From Gilvimarinus algae (lineage in GTDB: Bacteria; Pseudomonadota; Gammaproteobacteria; Pseudomonadales; Cellvibrionaceae), in assembly GCF_030518215.1 (NCBI RefSeq), contig NZ_JAULRT010000032.1, forward strand, positions 186,001-250,000: DNA of 64,000 nt, read 5' to 3'. Position numbers and translations under genes: made by a program. Positions 1-9,222 of this stretch are shown piece after piece. The notes under the pieces are model-generated. The model made no database searches. It was not told the DNA's origin and saw only the letters and a program-made list of their open reading frames with translations. The stretch's first letter is position 1; each line of letters begins with the position of its first letter.

Positions 1-3000
1 CTCGCGCTGTTTTTGCTCGGTATAGGCTTGCTCCATTTGCTGGCGGCTTTCGTCCAGAGACTGGTTGAACTCGGCGATATCACTGGGAGCAAGGTGCAGG
101 TTCATCTCATCCATCAAACCGATCAGTGGCGATTGTGTCTGCAGTTGTGCAGCCTGCAACTCATCGGGCTCAGCGTCAGTATTGCTTTGCGAGGATTCGG
201 GGTCGTCGTCCGGCTCTTGGTACTCGAACATTGAATCCGCCTCGGGCAGCTCGGCGGGGAGGTTCGGTGGCAATAAACTGGCCGGATCGAGAATCAGCTC
301 GTTTTCCGGCACGGCGGTTTCCGGCTCCGGCCGGCTGCCAGTGTCGATGGGCGGCGGAGGCATCACCTCGATGTCCACGTCGGGTGTGGACGGATCCTCC
401 GGGCCCGAACCACCGCCGCCCGGCGTGAGAGGGTTATCGGTGGGTGGGTTTGTCTCATCGCCAGTCTCCTGCACCTGGATAATCAAGGAGCGCTCGACCC
501 AGGCGCCCTGATCATCGGTAGCCCGCAGCGTGATTACCGTGACGCCGCCGGCGGAGCCACTGGCATTGATCAGCAGTGAACCGGTTGCACTGTCCAGCCC
601 CACCACTTGCGCGACCTGCGGGTTACTGTTGGCGGTGACCGCGTAGTTGAGCTCGTAGCCCTGTTCGACATCGAAAAAACCGCCCCAAAAACCGGCGGGA
701 ATCGTCCCCGATTGTGCGTCCATCACAACGTCATTGAGGCTCATGTCGGTGACCACGGGCGGGTCATTTACGGCGGCGACAAACACGCGCAACCTGGCCT
801 CAAGTTGGGCGCCCTCAGCCGTGCTCGCCTGCAAGGTGATCAGGCTCTGGCCATTGGCGTTGGCGGCGTAATCGAGTACCAGCGTACCGTTTTGCGGGTT
901 GAGAGTGACGCTGGAAAACAGCTCGCTATTGCTGTTACCCGCGACGGACACGCTCACAGCGTCTGTACCCAGCGCATCGGCAAGCTCGGACCAGAGCGCC
1001 ACGGTGGTGTTCTCCGCATCTTCAAGCACATTAATGTCGTCGAGCACTACGGAGGCCGGCGGGGCTGGGCGTATGGTTAGGGTAAAGAAATCCTCGGCTG
1101 GCGGTGAGCTGCTGCCATCGCTGGCGCGCAGTGTCAGCGCCAATTCGCCGCTGTCACCAGGGCCCGGTGTACCGCTCAACAGGCCGTTGACGACATCAAA
1201 GTTCAACCAGGGCGGGAGCGCCGAGCCATCGGCCCGGAGCATCACCAGTGTCAGCGGATCGCCGTCGGCATCGGCAAACACATCGTCCGGCAGCGTGAGA
1301 GAAAAGGGCTCGCTCACCTGAGCCATCTGGTCGGCAAGAGGATTCACCAGCTCTGGTGGTTGGTTACTGTCCAGTACTGTGAGCACAAAGGTGTCGCTGA
1401 CACTTTCGTCGCCCAGCGTGGCGGTGAGTGTCAGGCTCAGTGTGCCTATGTCAGCGTCTGTGGCAACGCCTGAAAGGGTAAGGGTTTGTGGATCAAAGTT
1501 AAGCCATGCGGGTAGGGCTCCGCCTTGGGTTTGCAGTGTGTATTGGGGTGTGCTGCCCTGCGGAAAACTAAAGGTATCCGCAGCCAGGGTATAGCGATAG
1601 GAAACACCCGAGTCCGTTCGCTGGTCGGGAACGGGCTGGTTTAAGCGCAGTTCGGCCTCCGCCTCGGCGATGACCAGTTCAAAAGTGTCGCTGGCGCTGG
1701 CGCCGTCCGGGTCTTCTGCTCGGATTTCAAGGATAAAGCGACCAGCTTGCGGCGACTGGCTAACAAACTCGCCGGTGCCGGCATCGAAGCTCAGCCAGTC
1801 GGGCAAAGCACTGCCGCCGAGCAGACGGGCGGACAATTGCAGCGGGTCGCCATCGGGGTCGATAAAGGTATTGGCCGGCAATCGAAATTGCAGCGGCAGG
1901 TTTTCGCTGCCGGCTTGATCGCTCAGCGGCAGGTTCAGGCGCGGCGCGTCATTAACCGCCGCCACCGCGACAGTGAAATCGGCACTGGCCGGTGCGCCGC
2001 CATTGCCATCGTCTGCCAGTACGCGAATGTCCAGCGGCTGTGTGTCGTTGTTACCCGGCGTGCCGCTGAACGTTCTGGTGGCGGTATCAAAATTGAGCCA
2101 GCTCGGCAGCGCTGTGCCGCTGGTGAGTGTGGCGGAGTAGCTCAGAAGGTCGCCGTCGCCGTCGGCAAACGTGTTGACCGGTACCTGAAAGGAAAAGAGC
2201 TCACCCTCGGTGGCGAGCTGATCGGCGAGCGGGTTGACAAGCTGCGGGCTGTCGTTGGTGTTGAGTACCACAATGTCGAAGACTTGCACCGCTGGTATGC
2301 CGCCGTTGCCGTCGTCTGCGAACAGCTCAATGCTAAGCGTGCCCACATCGGCATTGCCCGGTGTGCCGGTAAAGCTGCGCGTTGTGACATCAAAACTCAA
2401 CCAGGCTGGCAGTGCGCCGCCGCCAGCGAGCTGCGCGCTGTAGCTCAGGGCATCGCCGTCGTCATCGGCAAACGTGTTGGCGGCAAACTGAAAGTTAAAA
2501 GCGGTATCTTCTGTCGCTGTCTGGTTGGCAATGGGGTTGGCCACTTGTGGGTCATCATTTATGTTGACGACCTCTAAGGAAAACACATTGCTGGTGGCGC
2601 TGCCGCCATTGCCATCGCTGGCGACCACTTCAATGCTGAGGGTGCCGGTATCGGCATTGGCGGGCGTGCCGCTGAAGGTGCGGGTGGCGCTGTCGAAGCT
2701 GAGCCAGGCCGGCAGCGCCGCGCCGCCGCTCAGACGCGCTGTGTAGCTGAGGGCATCGCCATCGTCGTCACTGAAAACCGTGTTGGCAAACTGAAAACTA
2801 AAGGGAGTGTCTTCGGTGGCCTGTTGATCGGCGATGGTCTCGACGGCGACTGGGGCGTCGTTGGTGTTGATGACCGTGAGGACGAAGCTATCCATGGCTG
2901 CCGCGCCGCCTTTACCGTCGCTGGCAATGAGCTCTATGGTGATACTGCCAACGTCGTCATTGGTTGGGGTGCCGCTAAAGGTGCGGGTGGCGCTATTAAA

Positions 3001-6000
3001 GTTGAGCCAGCTCGGCAGTGCGCCGCCGCCAACGAGCTGAGCAGTGTAGGCCAGTGAGTCAGCATCGTCGTCGCGAAAGGTGGCGGTGGAAAACTGAAAG
3101 CTGTAGGGCGTGTCTTCCGTCGCGACTTGGTCGGCAATCGGCTGCACGAGCTGAGGGTCATCATTGGTATCGATGACTTCCAGCAGGAAAGTATCGACTG
3201 CGGGGCTGCCGCCGTTACCGTCACTGGCGATGACCTCGATCACCAGTGTTCCCGCATCGGCTCCGGTGGGGGTGCCGCTGAAAGTACGCGAGGCCGCGTC
3301 AAAGCTGAGCCAGTCGGGCAGTGCCGCGCCGCCAGCGAGCTGGGCGCTGTAACTCAGAAGGTCCAGATCGGAGTCGCCAAAGGTATTGGGGGGGAATGTG
3401 TAGCTGTAGGGCTCATTGTCGTTTGTGGTTTGGTCGGGTATTGGATACTCGACAATCGGATCATCGTTGGTATTGGCGATGACGAGTTCGAAGGATTCTT
3501 TGGCGATGCCACCATGGCCATCATTGGCAAAAACATCAATGGTCCAGGTAATGGAATCGCTCTCACCCGGTGTGCCATAAAAACGTCGGTTGGCCGCATC
3601 GAAGGTCAACCAAGGGGGCAGAGGGTCACCGCCCGACAGTAACGCCGAATAAGCCAGGGAATCGCCATCGGCATCGGTAAAGGTGTTGGCGGCGAAGGTA
3701 AAATCAAAGAACACGTCCTCGGCGCCGCTTTGGTCTGGGATGGCGTTGCTGATGAGGGGCGTAGTGTTGGTGCCGGCGACTTGAAAGGCGAGGTCGCGCC
3801 CTGGATCGCCGATGCCGTTGTGATTGTAGTATTGATAGCCTGCGTAGACATCGGTGTTGTGTATGCCGACAAAGACCAGTGGGTCGGCATTGCTGCCGCT
3901 GGCGGCCACGCGAATAAAATACTCTTGGCCGACATTCAGCTCCGTGTTGCCCATGTCGAACGATTGCCAAGACAGCGTATCGGTCAGCACATCGGAGGAT
4001 AAGGTGTTGGAGGCGAGCACACTGCCGCCGTAACCGCTTAACAACTCGAGCGTGACAGTTTGTGTCGATGTATCGATGGCGCCGGGGTTGGCGCGCAGCA
4101 GTACGGATATGTTGTCGACCACATAGGTGCCGCTGCCATCGTTTTCGGCAAAGCTTTGATAGGCGTCCTGCCCGGCGGCAATGCCGGTGCTGTCGGCGGC
4201 TGCGCCCGAGCTTTCAAAAATTTCATCGTCGTCCGCCGGCTGTCCTGCAACGGTCAGGGTGAAGCTGTCACTGGCCGGTGTACCGCCATTGCCGTCGTCG
4301 GCGAAAACCTCAATATCAACAGCGCCTATATCGCCATTGCCCGGAGTGCCGCTAAAGGTTCGGGTTGTGCTGTCGAAGTTCAGCCAGCTTGGCAGTGCGC
4401 CGCCGCCAACCAGGGCGGCGGAATAACTGAGTACATCGCCGGCGTCTTCGTCGCCGAAATAGTCGGCGGGAATGGTAAAGCTGGTGGCGTTGTTTTCCGT
4501 TGCAATTTGATCTCGCAGTGGGAAGCGCACAAAAGGATCGTCGTTGGTGTTGACGATGGTCAGGGTAAAGGTGTCGGTGCTGCTCGCACCGTGATTGTCG
4601 ATGGCGATGACTTCGACATTCATGGTGCCGATATCGTCGGCGCGCGGTGTGCCACTGAATGTCAGGGTCTGATCGTTGAAGACCAGCCAGTCGAGTGAGC
4701 CGCCGCCGGCGAGCTGAGCGCGGTAGCGCAGAGTGTCATTGTTGTCCGGGTCGGAAAACATGTTGGCCGGCAGGGTGTAGCTGAAAGGCGCATCCTCGGC
4801 AATGGTCTGGTCGGTGGTGGGGTTATTCAGCACGGGGCCAAGGTTCACACCGTCGTCTTCGCTGACTTTGAACGCCAAGTCCCAGCCATCGGTATTAATG
4901 GCACCGCCATCGATATAGGCTGCACCGTTGTAGCGGTTGCTGTTGTGCGAACCCACCAGGATTTCACCGTCGTTGGCATCGGTGCTGACACGAATGTAGT
5001 AGGCCTGACCATCGTTGAGGTTGATCTCGGCAAAACTGAAGGTGTGCCATTCAAATCCTGTGTCGCTGATCTGTGCCGACTCGATACTGGCGCTGGCGAG
5101 AGCGGCGCCATCCCAGGCGTCACTGATTTGTACGGTCACTGTCTGCGGCTCTGCACTTTGATAACGGGCCAGTTGCAGCGAGACTTCGTTGACGGCGTAG
5201 GTACTGCCGGGGCTGTCGTAGACGTACACCTGGCCGACGTTATTGCTGGCCGAAACATTCAGAAACTGATTGCCGCTGTCGACGAACACATGATTGGTAT
5301 CAATCAGCAGGCTTTTCCAGTGACTCAGGGCGAGGCTGCTGCCCAGGCTGTTTGACTCGACTTGCCCGGTGTGAAATTCCAGCTCCCAGTCACCGCCCAG
5401 CTCGCTGTGGCCGGTCGCATCAGTGCTGGCGGCGACGTCGGCACCTGTTAGATCGCCTATCCTGGTCAGTAGGCTGTGGCCCTGTGGGTTGGCGGCGAGG
5501 TGGCATCCGTAAAGGAGTATGTCGGCGCTTTCGCTTAAGCTGTTACGCCATTCGGCGAGCGGTTGGCTGTAGGTCTCAATGGTGGCGTCATTGAGCTGAG
5601 TGTTACCCAGCTGCAGGCTGCCCGCGTTGCTGTGAGTGAGAATATGCAGACTATCCAGATTGCGGTAGGTCTCAAGTAGGGTACTGATCTGCTCAATGCC
5701 GCTGGAGTCGCCGTCGATAAAGACAATATCTGTCTGGTTATGACTGGCGTCTTGTGCCAGTGAGTCGGCCAGTTGTTGGTAATCGTCAACCCGGGTGTCG
5801 ATGATGATTAACTGTCGCGTCTCGAGCCTTGACTGGCGGGCGGCATCATCATTGTCTGGGTCGGCGCTGTGGTAAACCTGCAGCAAGTCCGTCTGGTGGG
5901 CGCTGTCGAGCAGCAACCAGTCTTCTGAGTAGGTGTCGTCCAGCAATAGGCCATCCGCTGTTGCAGAGAACAGCAAGCGCGGTTCAAGAGGCTCGATTAA

Positions 6001-6036
6001 CGGTCGCCTCCTGTGACCTGGCGCCTTTAGTGGCAT
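1..6036 (-). CDS. Giant LEPR/DUF4347 Ig-cadherin repeat surface protein (3' end beyond window)
   Basis: An open frame runs from the ATG at 6036 to the left edge without a stop, giving at least 2,012 residues. The start has AGGAG eight bases upstream. Residues 17-25 read LEPRLLFSA, the LEPR-type N-terminal motif of very large repetitive surface proteins. Residues about 50-235 are a DUF4347 domain with His135 (THSNAG) and Cys178 (LLYGCHLA). Then come a ~150-residue beta-rich module, two Ig-like repeats, a second copy of that module, nine more Ig-like repeats, and two diverged repeats. The visible end is a Pro/Glu/Asp-rich linker followed by Gln/Glu-rich, possibly coiled-coil sequence. There is no classical signal peptide; residues 8-12 are basic. 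A role as an exported adhesin or surface protein is inferred. It is the last gene of a co-directional cluster of membrane-fusion proteins and an M50 protease, which may export or mature it. Confidence 0.85.
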   Translation of the reverse strand, partial: MPLKAPGHRRRPLIEPLEPRLLFSATADGLLLDDTYSEDWLLLDSAHQTDLLQVYHSADPDNDDAARQSRLETRQLIIIDTRVDDYQQLADSLAQDASHNQTDIVFIDGDSSGIEQISTLLETYRNLDSLHILTHSNAGSLQLGNTQLNDATIETYSQPLAEWRNSLSESADILLYGCHLAANPQGHSLLTRIGDLTGADVAASTDATGHSELGGDWELEFHTGQVESNSLGSSLALSHWKSLLIDTNHVFVDSGNQFLNVSASNNVGQVYVYDSPGSTYAVNEVSLQLARYQSAEPQTVTVQISDAWDGAALASASIESAQISDTGFEWHTFSFAEINLNDGQAYYIRVSTDANDGEILVGSHNSNRYNGAAYIDGGAINTDGWDLAFKVSEDDGVNLGPVLNNPTTDQTIAEDAPFSYTLPANMFSDPDNNDTLRYRAQLAGGGSLDWLVFNDQTLTFSGTPRADDIGTMNVEVIAIDNHGASSTDTFTLTIVNTNDDPFVRFPLRDQIATENNATSFTIPADYFGDEDAGDVLSYSAALVGGGALPSWLNFDSTTRTFSGTPGNGDIGAVDIEVFADDGNGGTPASDSFTLTVAGQPADDDEIFESSGAAADSTGIAAGQDAYQSFAENDGSGTYVVDNISVLLRANPGAIDTSTQTVTLELLSGYGGSVLASNTLSSDVLTDTLSWQSFDMGNTELNVGQEYFIRVAASGSNADPLVFVGIHNTDVYAGYQYYNHNGIGDPGRDLAFQVAGTNTTPLISNAIPDQSGAEDVFFDFTFAANTFTDADGDSLAYSALLSGGDPLPPWLTFDAANRRFYGTPGESDSITWTIDVFANDGHGGIAKESFELVIANTNDDPIVEYPIPDQTTNDNEPYSYTFPPNTFGDSDLDLLSYSAQLAGGAALPDWLSFDAASRTFSGTPTGADAGTLVIEVIASDGNGGSPAVDTFLLEVIDTNDDPQLVQPIADQVATEDTPYSFQFSTATFRDDDADSLAYTAQLVGGGALPSWLNFNSATRTFSGTPTNDDVGSITIELIASDGKGGAAAMDSFVLTVINTNDAPVAVETIADQQATEDTPFSFQFANTVFSDDDGDALSYTARLSGGAALPAWLSFDSATRTFSGTPANADTGTLSIEVVASDGNGGSATSNVFSLEVVNINDDPQVANPIANQTATEDTAFNFQFAANTFADDDGDALSYSAQLAGGGALPAWLSFDVTTRSFTGTPGNADVGTLSIELFADDGNGGIPAVQVFDIVVLNTNDSPQLVNPLADQLATEGELFSFQVPVNTFADGDGDLLSYSATLTSGTALPSWLNFDTATRTFSGTPGNNDTQPLDIRVLADDGNGGAPASADFTVAVAAVNDAPRLNLPLSDQAGSENLPLQFRLPANTFIDPDGDPLQLSARLLGGSALPDWLSFDAGTGEFVSQSPQAGRFILEIRAEDPDGASASDTFELVIAEAEAELRLNQPVPDQRTDSGVSYRYTLAADTFSFPQGSTPQYTLQTQGGALPAWLNFDPQTLTLSGVATDADIGTLSLTLTATLGDESVSDTFVLTVLDSNQPPELVNPLADQMAQVSEPFSLTLPDDVFADADGDPLTLVMLRADGSALPPWLNFDVVNGLLSGTPGPGDSGELALTLRASDGSSSPPAEDFFTLTIRPAPPASVVLDDINVLEDAENTTVALWSELADALGTDAVSVSVAGNSNSELFSSVTLNPQNGTLVLDYAANANGQSLITLQASTAEGAQLEARLRVFVAAVNDPPVVTDMSLNDVVMDAQSGTIPAGFWGGFFDVEQGYELNYAVTANSNPQVAQVVGLDSATGSLLINASGSAGGVTVITLRATDDQGAWVERSLIIQVQETGDETNPPTDNPLTPGGGGSGPEDPSTPDVDIEVMPPPPIDTGSRPEPETAVPENELILDPASLLPPNLPAELPEADSMFEYQEPDDDPESSQSNTDAEPDELQAAQLQTQSPLIGLMDEMNLHLAPSDIAEFNQSLDESRQQMEQAYTEQKQRE
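1070..4845 (-). repeat. Array of eleven ~100-residue Ig/dystroglycan-cadherin-like repeats in the giant protein
   Basis: Repeat units of about 300 bp encode a common pattern: (L/V)xxPxxDQxATED near the start, SYSAxLxGGxALPxWLxFD in the middle, then RTFSGTPxxxDxG and a closing DGNGGxP segment. This is typical of putative-Ig (He_PIG) or dystroglycan-type cadherin folds. I count eleven units. Two lie before and nine after an inserted module at about 3770-4225. Units between about 1930 and 3430 are especially similar even at DNA level, suggesting recent duplication or homogenisation. Two more diverged units lie at about 460-1070. Boundaries are approximate because I read them by eye. Confidence 0.8.
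3770..4225 (-). repeat. Beta-rich module, copy 2, in giant protein
   Basis: Residues about 604-756 repeat the order of motifs of copy 1 at lower identity. The copy sits between Ig-like repeats 2 and 3, so the architecture is module, 2 repeats, module, 9 repeats. This implies a duplication of a module-plus-repeat segment during growth of the gene. Confidence 0.6.
4845..5325 (-). repeat. Beta-rich module, copy 1, in giant protein
   Basis: Residues about 238-397 contain an elements-in-order pattern shared with copy 2: a V(Y/N)xxSxxLxR-like strand, a QTVTVQ/QTVTLE strand, ALASAS/VLASNT, a W-x-SF turn, LNDGQAYYIRVS/LNVGQEYFIRVA, VGSHNSN/VGIHNTD and DLAFKV/DLAFQV at the end. It looks like a jelly-roll or carbohydrate-binding-like fold, but I do not recognise a named family. 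Confidence 0.6.
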
Positions 6037-6127
6037 GGGTGGCTCCTGAATGGGGTGTCCCCGGTTGAATGGCCTTTCCCTGTCACTGCATTTAGTGTGT
6101 TGACATCCTACTTCCAGTGTAGATTCT

Positions 6128-6143
6128 AGCGCCAAACGGCGCT
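6128..6143. other. Short perfect hairpin in the spacer upstream of the giant gene
   Basis: AGCGCC, a four-base AAAC loop, then GGCGCT. It lies in the 161-bp gap (6037-6197) between the adaptor gene and the giant gene. No T-run follows on either strand, so it is not a standard terminator; it may be a leader structure or a transcript-stability element. I see no other clear signal in that gap apart from the giant gene's ribosome binding site. Confidence 0.3.
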
Positions 6144-6197
6144 GCCGGGTGATGTGCTGACAGAACAATTTATCGCAAAAAATCGCTACTTATAACC

Positions 6198-7022
6198 TTA
6201 GGGCGCTTCAATACCCGAAAACTTCAGGGTGCAGCGCAAGCCGCTGGGCACTGACTGCTCCGGGTTGGGGAAGATCAGCTCAATACCAAAGGTGTTACTG
6301 GGCCCGTCGATGGTACGGTCAACCCTATCGACCTCCAGCGCTACACTCTGGCTGCGCTGGGCCAGCTCCGGGGTGAGCGCGGCGCGCGTCCCCGGGACAA
6401 TCTTCCCGTAGAGCGAGGCAGGGGCATAGGCTTTAACCCGCAGGGGGTCCAGCTGCGCCACCCTGACCACAGGCTCGCTGTCGATGTGCTCACCGGGCTC
6501 TTTGAATCGTTCCACAACAACGCCGGCCGTGGAACTGGTGATCGTATAGCGGGCCAGGTTCTGCTCGGCGCGCTCGTGCTCCAGTTGCGCTTGGCGCTGG
6601 CGATCTTTTGCCTGCTCAAGGCGCTGCCGGGCCAGGGCGTATTCGGTGGTCACTTTGTCGAGTTCGGCGGCCGAGGCGGCGTTCTTTTTCTGCAGATCGG
6701 TGACCCGGTCGAGGCTGCGCTCGGCAAACTCCAGCGCCAGCTGTTGTGCGGTAATGTCACTGGTGAGCTCGGCCTGGAGCTTGCGTAGTTGCACGGTCGC
6801 GGCCTCCAAGCCGGACTCGAGCCGGGCAATTACATCGCCGGCGTTTACCTGAGAATTTTTCTCCACCAGCACATCGCTCAACACCCCTTCTACAGCGCTG
6901 CTGATGTCCACCTCGACAAAGGGCTCAATGCGACAGTTGAGGTTGAGTGGCTCGCTCAGGGCGGGCAGTGCGGTCAGTGCGAGGCACAGCGGTAAGCATC
7001 GAAAAATAGAAACTGTTCTCAT
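6198..7022 (-). CDS. HlyD/RND-type periplasmic adaptor (small membrane-fusion protein)
   Basis: This 274-residue protein has an N-terminal signal peptide with likely cleavage after ALS at residues 21-23. A lipoyl/barrel-sandwich half follows (EGVLSDVLVEKNSQVNAGDVIARLES). Residues about 70-155 form a long Gln/Glu/Arg-rich alpha-hairpin. The second lipoyl half (ITSSTAGVVVERFKEPGEHID) and a beta-barrel region close the protein. The family bridges inner-membrane transporters and outer-membrane channels. It is the third gene of the minus-strand cluster, 67 bp after the M50 gene. No RND pump, ABC transporter or TolC gene accompanies it in the window, so its partner is either beyond the left edge or one of the neighbouring HlyD-fused proteins. 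That last point is inference. Confidence 0.85.
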   Translation of the reverse strand: MRTVSIFRCLPLCLALTALPALSEPLNLNCRIEPFVEVDISSAVEGVLSDVLVEKNSQVNAGDVIARLESGLEAATVQLRKLQAELTSDITAQQLALEFAERSLDRVTDLQKKNAASAAELDKVTTEYALARQRLEQAKDRQRQAQLEHERAEQNLARYTITSSTAGVVVERFKEPGEHIDSEPVVRVAQLDPLRVKAYAPASLYGKIVPGTRAALTPELAQRSQSVALEVDRVDRTIDGPSNTFGIELIFPNPEQSVPSGLRCTLKFSGIEAP

Positions 7023-7089
7023 GGCTGCCTGTTTTTCATTTATTTATTTCCTTGATCTTAGCATAGGTCCTGCGGAGTGTTTTTTGGCA

Positions 7090-9219
7090 TTAGTGGTCCA
7101 GCTGGCTGATGAACAGTTGACGCAGGGCCCGCCACCAGCGAAAGGCCAGAGGTTCGGGTGCGTGATGGAACTGCAAATAGGCCCTCTGACCGTAGTGTTG
7201 ATCAGTGAGAGGCTCATCGAGGATCACGTCCACAAGGAACACCATTTGTTCTGTGGTGGTGCCCGACTCGTCTTTCAGGCTAACGGCAAGGTTGCCGCCG
7301 CCAAGACTGCCCAGTACGGCGCTGGGCAGAGTGAATGTGCCCCCGGGAACCTCGCTCGATATTCGGCCGTGGTACGTCTGCGACAATACGCCTGCCAATT
7401 TGATTTCGATGTCGCGGGTGGCTTCACGCACCAAACCAATTTGCTGTTGAGTCAGTGCAACCCGAATCTTTCGCGCTTTAGCCGGTACCACATACGCCAG
7501 GATGTCGCCCTCGCGCAGGTACTGACCGACAAGCTCATGGTGGTCGGCAAAATACACTCTGCCAGCACTCGGGCTGGTAAGGGTCAAAGAGGTGAGCTGG
7601 CGATCTAAGTGCTCGAGCTCGCTTTGCAGCGCGCGGATTTGCTCAGACACAATGCCCGCTTCTGAGCGATTTTGGGCCCAGCTTTGCTGATACTGGAGCT
7701 TGAATTTCTCAAGATCGAGCGCCGCTATTTGCCGCTCATGCTTTAACTCTTCATTGCGCAAAACGGCGAGCGGCTGTCCGACTGCTGCGGTTTGGCCGTG
7801 AGTGGCCTCTAAGGTCTCAACAAATCCCGGCGCTGTTGCCAAGGCCCGGCTATCCTCCGGCAGCCAGACAACGCCATTCGCCTCTGTGGCCAGAGGCAGC
7901 GGCAGCACAAACAGCACAACAAGCAACATCGCAGGCGCCGCGATCAGAAAGCTGATCGCGCGGCTTCGCTGGCCTTTGAGCTGCGAGAAGCTTTGGCGCA
8001 GACTTTTACTCGCCGGCAGCAGCAGTTGAAAGAACAGCATCCACACTGCCAGAACGAGCGCGAGCGCCAATGAATAGCCGGCAATAAGATAGAAAATAAC
8101 GGCGAAAATAAGCCAGCGGTAGCCGAGCGCCAAAAGACCGTAGAGCGTCAGCGCCAGGGCTCCTCTGCGGTTGTGAGCCACCGCCCTGGTGCTTGCCAGA
8201 CCTAAGCCGTAGCGGTTCAACAGATACGCCAGCTGCGACTTTGCCCGGGCGGCTAGATTGGGCGTTTCGAGAGCGTCGCAGAGTAAGTGGTAACCATCGA
8301 ACTTGAGCAGCGGATTGCCGTTGAACAAAAGCGTGGAAATACTGCCCAGGAGCACGACGTTATAGAGCAGTTTCTGGATCAGTCCGGGCTCAACCGCCAG
8401 CCACAAAAGCAGCGCTACGGCGGCGAGGAACAGCTCAACCGCCATGCCAGCCGCACCCACCATAAGGCGGCGGTGCTTCTGTGCAAAACCAGAAGCGGCG
8501 GTAGCGTCCATGTAGGGTAGGGGAACGCCAAGAATAAATACCACACCGCAGTCGTAGATCTCACCGCCCCACACTTTTGTGAACAGGCCGTGCCCCAGTT
8601 CGTGCACGATTTTTAACGCGGGGTAGGTCAGCCAGAGTAGCAACAGGTTGCTTGGGCTCAGCAGCACTTCAAGGCTGGTGCTGCTGAGCTCTTCCCAGTG
8701 CACAAACGCCTGTATCAGTGCCCAGCCGACAATCCCCAGCCAGAGCAAGCCCATGGTCCGGCTCGCGAGAATTCGGGCCAGCCATTGAAGCCTGCTCAGC
8801 CATGGGTCCGGGCTGCCGAAGGATATGCGCCAGGTAATGGGGTTGGCGAGACGTTGAAGCCAGCGGCGTTTGCGCGAGTCAGTGCGCCGTTGGAACAGTG
8901 CATTGACGTCGGCAGGTAGGTCGCAAATCAACAAATCCGCCACATAGAGATATTGCAGCAGAGCCAGGGCATCGGCTTGTTCGGGCAGCGGCTGGTGGCC
9001 TTGAGCCTCGAGCCGGTGACGGGCAACGGCGAGCAGTTGCGCGAGAGTTTTGTGCCCGTCCATGGCCTCGAGCATTTCATAGGCGGCGGGGTCGAGCTTA
9101 TGGAATCGCGCTTTGGCTTTGTCGTGCAAGACATAGGCTTGTTGCCCTTGGTAAAGGCGCGGCTGGATCTCGATATGACGGACCAGCGATGGGCGCAGTG
9201 AACGGAGTTTATCCCACAC
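7090..9219 (-). CDS. PqqD-like / M50 zinc metalloprotease / HlyD fusion membrane protein
   Basis: This 709-residue protein starts with GTG three bases after the upstream stop, suggesting translational coupling. Residues about 15-105 resemble a PqqD-type peptide-binding domain (RFHKLDPAAYEMLEAMDG). A multi-pass membrane region follows, with the M50 zinc motif HELGH at 206-210 and the second-site motif NGNPLLKFDGY at 300-310. Further membrane segments extend to about residue 450. The C-terminal third is HlyD-like, with a lipoyl half, a helical hairpin and a second half (TSPSAGRVYFADHHELVGQYLREGD). The order matches the family annotated as putative peptide zinc metalloprotease proteins. Both zinc-site motifs are intact, so protease activity is likely. 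Its substrate is unknown; the giant protein downstream is the obvious candidate. Confidence 0.88.
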   Translation of the reverse strand: MWDKLRSLRPSLVRHIEIQPRLYQGQQAYVLHDKAKARFHKLDPAAYEMLEAMDGHKTLAQLLAVARHRLEAQGHQPLPEQADALALLQYLYVADLLICDLPADVNALFQRRTDSRKRRWLQRLANPITWRISFGSPDPWLSRLQWLARILASRTMGLLWLGIVGWALIQAFVHWEELSSTSLEVLLSPSNLLLLWLTYPALKIVHELGHGLFTKVWGGEIYDCGVVFILGVPLPYMDATAASGFAQKHRRLMVGAAGMAVELFLAAVALLLWLAVEPGLIQKLLYNVVLLGSISTLLFNGNPLLKFDGYHLLCDALETPNLAARAKSQLAYLLNRYGLGLASTRAVAHNRRGALALTLYGLLALGYRWLIFAVIFYLIAGYSLALALVLAVWMLFFQLLLPASKSLRQSFSQLKGQRSRAISFLIAAPAMLLVVLFVLPLPLATEANGVVWLPEDSRALATAPGFVETLEATHGQTAAVGQPLAVLRNEELKHERQIAALDLEKFKLQYQQSWAQNRSEAGIVSEQIRALQSELEHLDRQLTSLTLTSPSAGRVYFADHHELVGQYLREGDILAYVVPAKARKIRVALTQQQIGLVREATRDIEIKLAGVLSQTYHGRISSEVPGGTFTLPSAVLGSLGGGNLAVSLKDESGTTTEQMVFLVDVILDEPLTDQHYGQRAYLQFHHAPEPLAFRWWRALRQLFISQLDH

Positions 9220-9222
9220 GGC

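Noticed and set aside
13-2577. Several plus-strand open frames of 70-276 codons across the left end
   Set aside because: They are antisense shadows of the repeat-encoding gene on the minus strand. Their periodic Ser/Pro/Gly-rich products mirror the 300-bp repeats, and they lack ribosome binding sites.
2142-5789. Short minus-strand frames inside the giant gene
   Set aside because: They lie in other frames of the same strand and give low-complexity products; the long continuous frame from 6036 explains the region.
1-6036. CRISPR-like regular spacing in the repeat region
   Set aside because: The period is about 300 bp and codes for protein repeats; there are no short direct repeats with unique spacers.
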